A DNA stretch of 64,000 nt from Beaufortia kweichowensis. Its lineage: Eukaryota > Chordata > Actinopteri > Cypriniformes > Gastromyzontidae. Both the position numbers and the translations under genes were made by a program. This document shows positions 13,371 through 27,600 of this stretch, in pieces; within the stretch, counting starts at the first letter, position 1; every line of letters starts with the position of its first letter. The notes below the pieces were generated by a model. That model saw nothing but the letters and a program-made list of their open reading frames with translations, was not told the origin of the DNA and ran no database searches. Location: assembly GCA_019155185.1 (NCBI GenBank), contig CM032815.1:8007001-8071000 (forward strand). Reading direction: 5' to 3'.

Positions 13371-16300
13371 AGTGTCAGAAACTCTGGACTGATTGAAATG
13401 ATTGTGGTCTTTTAATCTTACTACTATAAATTTTTTTTTTACTGGTTTCTATTAGCTGTTCTATGTCAACTTTTTAACAAAATGTTAAACCACATAAATG
13501 TCTCAAATATTTGTCCTAAGAGTTGACACCTACATAAACAGCATAAACAGGACAGCTCCTTTAAATGTCCTAAGCACTGAAAGAGCAAATTTTTAGCAAA
13601 TTTTACTTTGCTAAAAATACACCTGTCACCATTTGGTGATGGCCCTAAAGTGACTGGGTCACTTCTGAATTAATTTAAGTGATTCTTCTAATGTCATCTT
13701 CAGTGTCATTCTAATAAGATTAAATTGGAGGAAGTCAACATGTGCTGTACTCAGAAGAAGACCAAAAGCACTTACGGAGAGCAGCAAAGCTATTAAAAAG
13801 ATAATGATGAGAGATCAAATTATTACTCCAATTCCTGGAAGAACAACAGCAAGGCACATGGCGAAGGATGTGACCCATATTGCTGCCTTTTGTCTATTAA
13901 GATCTGGAACAAAACAAGTACAAATCATACATAAACACACTGTAGGGTATTTGCCATGAGTCTGTCTGACAGAACAGAGGGATAGTTGCAAGGAAATCTC
14001 TCCTATTAATCTAATTTCAAGTGACAGGGAAAAACATCAAGAGGGAGATGAACACAGACAGAGAATAGAGGAGCATCAGGTGATAAAAGAATAAATGAAG
14101 CCTTTGGTGGATTTTGATATCGCCATAAACTAACAAAACACCATAATCCAGGAGGAATACCATATGTGTAGACTTAAGAAATGAATAAAACTCTCTATGC
14201 TGCCAAAACAGACAAACACGCACATACAGTGAAAAACAAAAGTAATCTTTAGTGCTAGTAGGCAAGACAGTGTTTGAACGATACCGATAGTGATTCAAGC
14301 ATGAGAAAGTAATTTCTCACAGGTTTTATAATGATGAAGAAGTTCTTTAAGTAATACAACATTATCATCATCTTTCATAAGAGTACTAAACGTTCAACAT
14401 AACTAAACAAAACTTAACATATCTGAAACAAGTTTAAAGCAAATGTTCTACTGACGGCATCTTTCTATTGACAGACATAAACAGACATCTCATCACATTG
14501 TCTGTATAAACACAAGTAATTCAGGCATAAACTCAGATACACAGGACAAAAATGTAAACGATACCTTAACAAGATATGTGCAAAGACACCACCAAAGACA
14601 CTGTTTACACAGATCAAACTCTACCAACATTAGAAAAACATTATGCCACACATGTTGTTTATAAAGCTTAAAGTTATCTGAACCCATAATCTTCTTTTAA
14701 ATGACACAAGACTCTTAATGTTTGTTAAGTGGGTTGTTCATAATAGTTTCAATACTTTGTAAGTCAAACAAATCTGCATGTATGTTCTGGATCTATAATG
14801 TTCCTGGTACACACGTCATGCTCAATGTAAGCAAACAGGCTATCTATTTAATCTCTGATGGTCTGAGAGCTGCATGGATGGACAGAGAACTGAATCTAAC
14901 TTGACAACTTTGTAAAATACATTTTCCAGGGGCTGTGGGTGGAATAACTAGCTGTAGTGTTGGGAACCGTTCACAGATCAGATCCGACACACAACATTAA
15001 CAGTTCTTCCACTTACAGCCTTAAATGTCAGTTATTATAAGCTTTTAGGCAGAGATGACTAGGAGCATGATCTAGGACATAGAAAGACAGTAACCTACAG
15101 AAGAAAGTCTTGGAGTTCTGTGCACACACATTTTCACTAAACAGACAGAGTTAAACACAGCAGGACATTCCCAAACAGCTGCAAGAGTCTAATTAATCCC
15201 ACTAACATAACACTAAACGTGGTTTTCGTAGAAGCGAATGTCTGGGGTAAACTCGAGTCAATTCTTTTGAGGGAAATAATTAAATGTTCAGCAAATGTCA
15301 AACTGAGAGCTGCAGTAACTTTTTGTTAAATGTGGCATAAAACACACTGAGAAATGAATTTCTTTTTATAGAAGCATTTGTGATTTGAATTCCATTCTAC
15401 TGTAACTGTATTTTCTCACACAGTCACAGCTATTTCTAAAATCTACAACCAAATCTAAAAATTGACAGGCCTAAAAAATCCAATGCAGATGAAAGTAAAC
15501 GAGTCAAATGTCACAGCATGTCATCTATATTTAAATAGTTAAACAATAAACATAATCAAAAAATATCTTACAAGTTTACAGTTTAGTCACTGTTGATTCA
15601 CACTCCAGCAGTATTATACATATTGTTAGCATAACATACACAATATATATTATTTAATATAAACACATCCAGAGGATGAGACACAAAAAAACACCTCCAT
15701 AATAACTACACAGATCCTAACTCAGATTAAACTCGTATTAACATTAATTCCATCTGAATAGCGGTAAAGCAGTCCTAAAGGTTTTTACTTCTAGTGGCAT
15801 CAGGCTAAAATGAGTATTTGAGTTTGCAAACCATCAGTTATATGAGGAAAATGTTCTGTGGCAAGCATCAGAGAGTACCAGAAGTCATTAAAATAAAGTC
15901 TAGTAATTGCCTTGCTTGTTTATCTAACAAATGAGCCCAGATACGTTCTGAGCAGAGCGACTTCAGGGGATTTCTGCGGAGAGAATGACAGCGTAATTTG
16001 ATACCATAATAACAGAATTCCAATGAGGCATTTTTAAGAAACCTTTGCAGCGTGGTCTTAATATGAGATAATGGACAAGTGTAATTTCTTAAAACCTAAA
16101 AATCTGCATTATTCTGTCTTCCATACTTTTTCCAGTTTTTCTATGTTTCATTTACTTTCACATTTGTTTAAAATCGAGGGTCCGCGGCACTCAATATATT
16201 TATTTTAAAGCTAAATAACTTTCAGCAGGGTCATAGACCAAACAGGTCCTAAATAATAAACTATAACTATAATTACAAAAATCTGTCCCTTTGTCTGTGT

Positions 16301-19300
16301 TTATTACAATATTGTGAAAATATAAAATACAAAATATGCAACCACCTTTAAAATGTAAAGGTTTTTCTGTAAAATAAGATCATTTTTATCAATTTATCCC
16401 AATGTATCCCAGAGTAGGATGCTCTTTTAAATTCAGGTAACAATTGTAACTATAAAAGCACAACTCTCTTTTTAAAGCCACACAATTTAATTTATTAAGT
16501 CCAAATTATGTGGCAAAGTTTGGTTAAATTCCAGACATTAATTACCCATGAAGTTATATTGATAACTTTCTTGCTCTAGCAACCACCAGTAAAATGACTC
16601 TGGTACTGAAGACTGTTGCAGTCATGTGACATTCATTCATTCACTCATGTATTCATTTCAGATACTGACTTCTAGGTTGGTTCTCATCACCTATTATCTC
16701 TGTACCGACACACCTCAAAAATACTCCAGACACATACACACACACAAACACATACTCACTCCATATTCACCATATTGCGCTGTTCCTCAGGCCACATGAC
16801 AATCACTGTTAATGAGAACGGGGAGTTGAAACTCATGGAAGAGAAATCAAGAAGACCTTATATTTGACGCAAATTAAAAAACTCAGAAGGGTCTAAATGT
16901 GAGTCACATCTTTAGGTATTGCTGTACAACCTAATACAGGTATTAAAAGTCAACATGAAACATTGTTTACTACATATTTTACTTTAAATAGGTAGGTGTG
17001 AAACTCAATAAGAAATAAATACAGAGAAGGACTTGATTTGATTGGGAACTGATTGGGGAGAGATTTAAAATTAAGAAGAGATGGACCACATTTTAATGGC
17101 AGACTACAAAGGCAATCTTTTTATTTTATTTACATTAACATACACTGAATCATGCATGCACAATATGACTATGAACATGCTTTAGGAATACAGAGTAAAT
17201 TTTAGTTTTATGTTGACTTCCAATCTCATTTTCACAAAGCAAGTCTAACAACATTTTACAATAGATGTGGGTGAAGAAAAAAATGAATAAAAGGCACATG
17301 CAGGGACTGGTGAGATTTCTGGCAACTTTTACTACACTAATACAATCATCTGTGTTGCCTGCTTTAATTATGCAGAAAAAAACTGCTAAAAATTCTACTG
17401 CAATTTGAACAAATTAAATTATGCCAAAGTCTGTTTCATGGCTGGTTTGATGGCAGGCAAATATTCACCCGCCATTACCAGGTGAATCAGAAAGCTATTT
17501 GTACGTTGGGACCAGAAACTAGACATTAAAAAAATCTCACATTTAACCATGTTTGAATGTAGACATGTAGTCTTCTAATCAATTTAGCGCCTTTACAGAC
17601 ACACCTCCACCACCCTATTTCACACCTTCTGTTGCTGTAAAAGCCATCGAAACGATGTTTCTGTAAGTCATCCATCTCATGAGTTCAGCCTGCAGCCACA
17701 GACTTTAAAAATGACACTGAAATAAAAACGAAACAAAATAATAACAGCCATGACAATCACACTAACAAAACACTGCATGATAGTTCAATTATTTAAAATA
17801 CTTCCAGCATCCATCTTTTTGAGGCTTTAGACAAGCATTCATCAGTATATTGATTTCCCAAAAGGTCTGTGAGTCTGGGTACATTCAGAGGAATACAAAG
17901 CAGTTCTCTGGGGAATGTTCAGAAATCTGTTCACTCATTTGAGCTTGCTTAAGGAAGGAACAGCACCACCCTAATGACATGCATCTCCAAAAGGTTTTAC
18001 TCAAGCATGTGTTGATGCCATCAACGTATGCATTCAATTAGCACTTCAGAATGTAGTAGCACTACTTGTGTGGCACGAAGAGTCAAATAACTCCCACTTT
18101 TACAAAAGCATCTCCAGAATCATTAGACTCTCAGATTAAACACATAAAAACAGAAAGGAATTACACACCTTCTTTACAAAGCTTGTCAGGACAAGTGACA
18201 CAGACCAGGACAAAATAGGACAAAGCTCGGGAGCTAGTCTCTATTTTTTGCAGCTGTGCTCTCTAATTAGGTATCTGTGAAGACCAAGTCAAGAGAACAT
18301 CACTCCCTAAAGCAACTTCACATTGAGTGACGGCATCTTTACAAAGATTTTCAGGCCCTGGACCTCAAAGGAATGCTGGACATCTTCAAGTGGCCTGGCT
18401 TTAATTAGCTACTTGAAATGTCTCAAGATGAATAACCTAAAATGATAAAGTCGCTGATGATGTAGCCTGTATAATATCCGGTCCTTCCCATTCTGCATAG
18501 CAAGCCTGCTCTAAAATTTTACGGCTTAACCCTGGGATGTATATTCAGTGATTTATTATGCTGTCAACATCTATCAGTTATTTTCAAATCAACATATTTC
18601 TAAAACTCAGGTGGAAATAATACTGGTGAAGTCAACATCATACTTCAGAATTACACAGGTAAAGTCACAGAGCTGATACTCAGGTGGTAAATGGGTTGTT
18701 GTCTCAGTACGGGTATAATAACAACACAATGGTGTTATTGACAGTAACTCCACGCTCGGCAGCAAAATGGCACTTCACCGCCAAGATGCATTACAAGTCG
18801 CTTTTTTCACAATCATGTAAACTAATTATGTTATCTTGAAAATGATTGCTCACACAAAGAATGGGTTAACCAAATAGAAAACAACTGTAGATTGACTATA
18901 GTTCCTTACAAAATTTTGACATTTTCATTTCAATAATTTTTGACATTCACAGATGAATTATCACACCCACAACTTCACTAGAAATCATATTATAAGAGAG
19001 TAAGGATCACTGATTGTGTAATTGTCTGTGCCTTTGACCCTGAGGAGTCATATGACATTGTTACACAATACTCAAATAAATCTGATGAGATTTCACTTTA
19101 TAGCTGGAAGGTAATGTGAGCGCCTGGGTGTACCATCCGTTATAGTCATGCAGTCTAATGAGGATGACAACTCTGTCTAAATCTCAAAAACCTCTAGATG
19201 AAACTATGTATATCTAACAAACATCCAAACCACAAACCTAGTTTAATGAATTTGACTTACCAATTCAACCTGCCTAAGAGTGATATGGATACAACTTTAA

Positions 19301-20771
19301 CCAAAAAAAAAAATTTAAGAAAACTGTAAAAAATTCTAAGCAATGGGTGACAGACAATGCCAGTTGTCAACTGTCAAGGATGTGTCCTTCTCTCCTTATC
19401 CATCAACCCATCAATCAATCTGCTGGGTTATTCCTGTTCAGCCCTAACAATATGCTCTCTAAAATGTACTCGGGGAATGAAAACCAACACTGTCATTACT
19501 CCTTATGACCAACATACTGGCAGATGAAGGCAGCCCGCCTAGAAACCTCACAGCAAGACAATGTGTTCTCGGCATCTAAGAGACAAATAAGTCTTTGCTC
19601 AACTCCTACTGTGTGCCTTAAGACATGTTTGGATCAAACTCCAGATTTAAAAGCATCTTGTGCTGGTGATACTGCGTAATCAGTGAGAAAAATCTGGGAG
19701 ATTGAATCGATGGAAACGGGTGAGAAGGGTCACACTTTGACTTCTCTGGCACAATACTGCTTTTTCTTCATCTGTGTATGGAAATAAGAGGACATATTTA
19801 CTGTAGGCGACAAAGACTCTCAACACGTCTCTTAGTGGTGAGGTTTGTCCTCCTGAGGACAATTCAAGGTGGAACAACAACTATGAGTTATGATAGGCAA
19901 AACAGAGTAATGTCAAACTCTGCGAGACTGTCAATGACAAGTGGCATCAGTGTAATCCAAGCCAATGTTTGTGTTCCCCTTCAAAAAGCTTAACATATGG
20001 GTCATCATAATCACAAGCATCACTATTAAAGTAACCAAAATAAATCTGCCTAATGAACATATCACATTTTATACTTCTTTTAGCCCAAAACAGTATTGCA
20101 TTATAATTTGTATAAATTCACATATAAATATAACCTTCACATATAAATATTCTTTATCTGAAACCACATATGAATTAGCCCTGATTCCACCAATACAACA
20201 TCCATTTTATCGTTTATCATCACAAGATTATCCATTTTATTTTACTTATAATAGTAATGCCATCATAAATGCCACACATACCTAATTACATTTAATCAAT
20301 ATAAATCTTATTCAATCACATAAACAGACAAAAAAACAAATAAGCAGAAATGCAAGTGCTTTTATTTGCGCAATAAATAAACTAATGTACATTCATTTGG
20401 GCAATTAGTCCACAAATCTTTTACAGAAATGAACTTTTTTCGTTTTAAAAAGGATAATGAGACTATAATATGCCTAAAACCAGTGTGATGTTTAATACAC
20501 TGCCTTATAAATTAAGTTGAGCTCTAATTAGTAAACCAACAACAAATGCAAGAATGACTGAACGAAACGAAATGATCTCGCGCGTGGCGTCCCGTGCGTA
20601 ACAAATAAACTACATGCGCTCTTTCACTTTAAATAAACTTCATTAAGCTGATTTTGTGACAAATAAAACCGATTTCTCGCCGACATTAATTTACACAAAG
20701 AAAGTGCACTTGACAAAAGCCCGGCTACACGCCCGTCTCTGTCCCTCATGATAAAGACAGCTCTGATCTTA

Positions 20772-21115
<344 letters not shown>

Positions 21116-23988
21116 ATCAAACAGTCCCTGATTCTGAGGAATAAACCATCATTAATATTACGGAACATCTTGCTGGATGAACCAAATTAATACCTGAGGT
21201 AAAATAACACATAAAATACCTATAACATTAACAGCTACAAGGAAATAAATGTCGCATTAGTGCTCACAACAACTACAAAGATAATCATATTTTAAATTCA
21301 TTTAACAACAATTTTAATTAGGCAAAATTGTGTGAAGACCCTATATTATTAAAATATAGGGTAGTATAAGGTATAGCCTAACATTTGAGGCAGTCACGTG
21401 AATGACTAAAAAGTAAAATTTACAGTTTTCTCCTCTGAAAACAAAAGAAAAATATTGATGACTCATCTTGCACTTCAGGGCATATCCACATTTTTGTCCA
21501 ATAAAATAAATCCCCACCTGCTTTCCAAGCAGCAATAGCAAGTAACAAATCATGTTTCATGTAAAATAAAGACTATTTTAAAAATGATCGTCAAAAGAAA
21601 GCAGACAGAATTAGTCATAAAGCCATTTCATAAGATTTTAACTAACATTTTCTATCAACTGCCGCGGTAGTTCAACTTTGTGGGCTTCAAAAATGATGAA
21701 AGGCAGCAAACACATAATGCCTGGCACACCATGCATGTGCTTGAGAGTGAATTTTCCTATGCAAATTCAAGTTTACTGTAGGCTGACTGACTTACCCGAG
21801 TTGATAAGGTTCATGATTGAACTGAATAATGGATATAGGTCTGGTAAAGCAAATCAAAGCACTCATTCGCTTAACAGGTGTGTGAGCTTCAGAAGACAGA
21901 AAACTGAATAATTTTCCAATTATCAGGCTCCATTAAGTCAGATTAGTAAAACTTTTAAAAGAATAAAATGTGATACAAACTAGATTAAAATGTGACGGTG
22001 ACGCGTTAATTGTCGTCATTGGTATACAAATACATACTTGCCTAAACATGCATGCCGTTTTAAGATTTACACATCCCCTAGTTTGCACATACTGAATCAA
22101 AACCCTGGGATGATGGCAAAGAAGTAACTGAATAATCTGCGCATGTAATTGAAGTATGTGTACAAGTTATGGTTTACGTCAAACACAACGGAAAGCGTAA
22201 AATTCATATTGTGCGTGACGCATGATGTATTTATTACATGCCAGAGCATGCACAAACTTCTAAACGAAGCCCAGATGTATTCACATATCGAGAAGCACCA
22301 GAGAATATGACTCACCGGACACATAAAATTGTATTTCAGTCCATAGCTGATTCAACCTCCTGATATTGCCACTCCAACACAGCATGGCTTCAGCAAGAGA
22401 CAAATGCTTTTTTCTAGATTCACACTTCTGTGAAACACACGAAGCCTGTCAGAGGTATCGATTTTTAGGAATTTGTAAATGCCATGCTGGCTCTATAACC
22501 CCCAAAATCAGCAAAGGTCAACTGTAATAGAATGCGTTTAGTTCAGTTAATGATTCATAGCTTACACTTCAGCGATATCAATGTGAAGCTGATTCAAACA
22601 GTCACTAACAGGGTGGCCAATGGGACCGTCAAACCCAACAAATCAGCAGTATGGCCGACTGTGTGTCACTACGTTTAATTCAGTGACAACATGGATCTGC
22701 TCTAAATAAATTATACATGTGCAATGCTTAGGGGCAAACCAATATATGCTGGAAATGTATTTGAAAAGTGGCAATAGCAGGTTAGAAAATCACTGATGTA
22801 ATCACAAAAAAAATACGTCAGGTATTCTGCTGTTTGTACTTTACAGGGTAAATGCCTCATGAATCTGTATGGACGCATTTTCACGATCTAAAAAGACATT
22901 TTGACATTTAACCACATCTATGATTCAGAACCTGAAAGGAAATTACTTTTTTATTCCCAACGAGAGAAGGTCTGATTGTGTATTCGCTGTGGGGAAGACA
23001 CGAGACAACTACGTAAAAAACATTTTTGTCCTTGATTATTAACAGCATTTCCATCTATTGGTATAACCACACAAACTATTAAAAGTTAATGAAAGGAGAT
23101 TGTACAGTACCTAGTCAATAAAGTTTGACTAAGCTCACTAAAACACTACATCGGTGGCTCTACTAGTTTGGCATAAAAAGAAAGTATAGTTTCAAGATGA
23201 TGCAGCTTGTCAATGAATAGCCACAGGAGGACATTGATTGTGAATTGTGGGGTGCCACTGATTTTTCTTCTTTACAGAATAAGACCATATTTAAAGTGCA
23301 TGCATGCTTATATGCTGCCAGTATATGTTAGAGTATACTTTTCAGCTTTTAGTAAAACCAACAAGGGAAAAACTATAGGAAAAAGTCAACATGTCTACTA
23401 AAACATTCATGATGCACATGCTATATTTTCCTTAAAAAAAACAGTCAATACAATAGTATCTTAACTAAAAATCAAGACAAAAGTTCTAAAGAATATTTAT
23501 TTAATTTATGAAGACAAACATCACTTTTACTATAACTGATACCACACATTCTATATGGAAAGGAACCAACTGTGCAATAAAACAAACTTTTCACATTAAA
23601 AGGAAACTTGATGGGTTATTTTTCTTGAGTAAGCAACACCCTAGCAACCGCAGCAGCGTCACACAAAAAAAACACTTGCAACACCATATCGACTCTCTTG
23701 CATCTAACCACAAATCCTCCACCATATGGATAAACCTTTAGATAAACATCATACATCAAGTAAAACTCAAGCCACAAATTCTCTTTTATCCATCTGCTTG
23801 CGACCCTAGAGACATACCATTCAACTCTTCATCTCTTTAAAGAATCCATCACAGAAAGAAGAGACTTCATAGATGATAAGTCATAGTTAAACAGCAGTGA
23901 GGCAACATTGGATAAAATGTTCTAATCTTGCCTTCCCACAATTTCTTGATTCTGGTAAATCGTGACATTCTACATTTAAACATTTCAA

Positions 23989-24012
23989 TGCAATGATCAG
24001 CTGATCATTGCA
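23989..24012. other. 24-bp perfect palindrome
   Basis: TGCAATGATCAG is followed immediately by its exact reverse complement with no spacer, centred on 24000/24001. It sits about 380 bases from the donor of the D7-type exon, inside the intron. Its role is unknown. It could be a dimeric-factor binding site or a chance or replication-derived palindrome. Confidence 0.75.
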
Positions 24013-24393
24013 ATTCTTATGCAGTGCACATTTTTTATAATATAAAGACCAGCTGACTGTACATTATACCTTTCATGCACAGTTATAGTATATGTATATT
24101 ATAGTATATGCACTATAACATGAAGTGCATGAGTTAGAAAATATTACCGACACTCTCTTTTAAAAAATTACAAATGCACCGCTATACAAACTTCAGCACT
24201 ATATTGGGAAGAGTTAGGGGTTAGGATATTAAAGCAGCAGCAGAATGATATAACAGCAGAACCTTCATAACCTGCTTCAGAAAAAGAGAGTTTAGCAAAA
24301 ACAAGCTTTAAAACTATCAGCTTTCAATATCAGATCTATTATGGTAAACAATACTGGCTGACCCCAGAAAGGCCGAATCTGTGTTCTTCTCAC

Positions 24394-24632
24394 CTGCCTG
24401 CATCAGCAGAGGTGATGGCAATGACCGGGGGGATGCGCAGCGCCAGGGTGGTGGGACGGGCAATCGGTTCACTCTCTCTGCTGTTCCAGTCATGTTGCTC
24501 CGCCTGTCGAAAGACCAAAGGGGGCAGCTGCAGGTTCCGACTGGAACGTCTGCGCACTTGGAAAAGCTCCATGCTCGGAGCGGCACCTTCCTCTGTATTT
24601 GCTTCCATGGATTCTGGAGGCCCATCGCACAC
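24394..24632 (-). CDS. pde4d: pde4d, PDE4D7-type N-terminal exon
   Basis: Isoform-specific N-terminal exon of cAMP phosphodiesterase 4D. The minus strand has an acceptor TTTTGCCAG|GTGTGC (exon starts 24632) and a donor GCAG|GTGAGA (exon ends 24394), phase 2, matching the phase of the D4-type exon. The frame contains RRRSSRNLQLPPLVFRQ, then RPTTLALRI and VIAITSADAG, closely matching the PDE4D7 N-terminus (RNIQLPPLAFRQ, RPTSLPLKI, LIAITSAESS) and less closely PDE4B1. The first in-frame ATG is at 24608 (MEANTEEG), giving 71 residues plus a split serine codon if the next exon begins as expected; a second ATG is at 24572 (MELFQV). Human PDE4D7 begins further upstream, so an extra coding exon cannot be excluded. 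RRRSS corresponds to the reported PKA site near Ser42 of PDE4D7. Confidence 0.92.
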
Positions 24633-27600
24633 CTGGCAAAACACAAACGTATTGTTTAATAGTGTTCAGTCCTTTATGGAGCTGTGCGGAATAGATCATG
24701 TGTAGACTGGACAGGCCGCTTTAAGTAAATGGCCCCAAAGAAATATTTTGCAGTATGTTTTTATGAGTGTTTTTATGCCTTCAACAGAATCTCCAGCTTT
24801 ATTTATGTAAAATGGCTAAAGGTCAGAAAACTAAACATACTCGTCATAAGAACAGATAGCCGTCAGAGTACCGAAAATCTGAAGTAAAATGAAGATACAT
24901 GAAACGCATTAGTATTCATTGTGTGTCCAACAGAAAACTGTGTGGCTTCCCCAATGGATTTCTGATATACTAAAATATCTCTGAATCTCTTTAAAATGTG
25001 CTTGTAGTTAAGAGGCTCTGATATCCATTTGCAAACCAGCTTTCAGTAAAAAAAATAGATTTATAGAAAATTAGTTGGAGAATCTATTAAAGGCATGACC
25101 TCAAGTCTAATTCCCAAATTAAGTCAATTAATTTCTTTAAAGAGGAAGCCAAAACACCAGGGATTTAGTTTTAAATTTATCAGCTCAGAGACAGCTTCCA
25201 CTCTTGGTTGCAAATGTGGTTAAATTCTGGAAAAGAAAAACAACCTCCAAGTAAAACAAACCCCGAAATGTGCAAAAAAGATACAATTTAGAACTCATGC
25301 GCAATTATTAAATTGAAATGACTACAAGACAAGTCACCCCATTAATAAGCCATATTTTATATTTTCAGAGGAGAAGCACTTTAGTTAGTTTTACGAGGTA
25401 GTCAAACCCTCTCAATGTGCAAAAATAAACAAGGCAAGCAGAAAAACATCTTGATTGTGTTTTCTGGACTTGTGGTCATAAATTATTAAGTCATACATCA
25501 TACATTTAACTAAGCATAAATTATCCAGAACAAATCAAACCTACATTAGGTACCGTTTACACAGGGCAGCTGATATGTCCACCACAGATGATTGACAGCA
25601 CTCACACTTAATTTCCTGTGTATGCCCCATGATGCCTTCATGCTCACAAACAGCTATGAAAAACCACCTAACAGGCTGTGTTTACATTCATGTTTTTTTC
25701 TCCGCAGTGAACAGCACTGATATCTGTGCAGCATCTACTCTCCACAGGGACTGTTGGACTGCAGTGAGATGAAAAGCATCTACCAGAGGTAACGAAGCCG
25801 GTGTTTTGCATTTCCCAGACTGCTACTTCATTAGCATAAGCAGTCCATCAGCACACAAAACCTAAGAGGAGAGCCTACTGTGAAATACTGATGACAGCAT
25901 TAATATTTTGCATGGCTTTATTTCCTCATATTACTTTCACAAAAATCCACCGACATCTGGGATGAGTAAAATAATTGGCTTTCTTTAAATTAATGGGTTG
26001 GAATTTTAATCCATTCGGTTATATGACTCGCTCAGTCCATTATATCCGTACTTCACAAAACAAATTGGAAATTAACAATTTAATTCTGTGCACAACATAA
26101 CATCAGTTTATGTATTTTATGTTTTTTCTCTAAACAAACAATGTAAGCCTAGTGCATTTATTACGTAAAGTTAAAGCCATCTATCAAACTAAAGTTGCAT
26201 ACTTTATTCTAATTTATTTTCCCTCTTTGCAATAAGCCCCTAAAGCACAATTCTTTATTAAACGAGAAGCTTGACTCCTCCAGCAAAGCCTGTGGGCATG
26301 TTGAAAGCTAAAGCCCCCCAGCACAAAGCATCAAGAGCTTCATTTATAGTCCACCAAAGGCACACAAAATGCATCCATGTGACTAAACAAGAGGATAAAA
26401 TTAGCGAAGGAAACACGGTTGTTTGGTGCGGCGGCACAATATCATGAAAATTGTCTAAACACAATGAGAGTCAGAGTCACGTCAGGATTGCGGGTGGAGC
26501 ACAGAGGTTTAAAATAGGCTCTCAATAGCTGTAGAGATGCACATCACAGAGAGGGTTTGAATGGCACGGTGCGCCAGTGGAACAAAGAGCCGTGCTCTAC
26601 AGCGATCATCACCTCACACAAGCTCTCTACTCGCGGCACACGGCAGAACGTGGCGCTTTGTTCGCCAAGAGAACAGAGTGAGTGGGATTTCAGGCCAATT
26701 TCAACTGGTGCACAAAACTGTTTGGCAGATTTATTCTGACAGGTTATCGCAGGTTATCAGTTGGACGTGGGCTTACATTTAAGGATGTTGCTCTGGATAA
26801 TATAACATGACTCATGAGTTATGCTCAAGATCTACTATATTACTATAATTACTATAAACTACAATGGCTGAAAGCATTCAAATCTGATTGGATAAGCCTA
26901 ATTTACTTCCATATTACTGCTCTACAAGCCAATGAAACAACCTTGCTGGAAAACTTATTTCAATTAATCATCAGTCAGTAACAAGGTTTCCAACATGAGA
27001 CCATTTAAATATTAAATAGCTTGATACATGAAGGAACGCAATCTTAAATTAAATGTTACAGAGCGCCCCAGATGGTAAATTAATCGTGTGTACCATGTAA
27101 ATGTTAAAGGACCTGAATTAGCTTACAGTGGGAGAAAACCTCCGTCACCAGGACGTGGAGATTCACAGTAGCTACTGTCGTTTATAGTCACTGACATACC
27201 GTTTATTAAAAGAGGCAGTAGTCAATTCACCTAAATGGATTGAGAGCGTCTCTCTACACTAAACGGCCTTGACAGACTCAAGGCAGCAAGGCAGAGGCTG
27301 TTTTGTGCAAATATTATTATACCTATTTGTGTGTATATAACTGTGCCATGAGTCTGGCTGTCCTTCACTGAGCAGACAAACACAGTACGTACCTGTACGT
27401 AATTTATCTGTGAATGGTCTCACAATAGAAGTGAAAGTATCATCCCATACATCGATCTGAGTGTAAAGTATTACAGAGTACAGATAAAAAAAATCAGCAG
27501 TTTCATCACTCACCCGTCAGTCAAGGTATCCCGGGATTTACAGGATATCATACGGATACAGTTCCTTGCGGTTCAAACATTACTGCTGTTAATAAATGTC

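Noticed and set aside
19965..20285. 106-codon plus-strand frame
   Set aside because: Composition (I, T, Y, S rich) follows the AT-rich DNA; no homology seen.
24317..24705. Four other frames overlapping the D7-type exon
   Set aside because: Shadows of the true minus-strand exon, which alone matches PDE4D7 and has correct splice sites.
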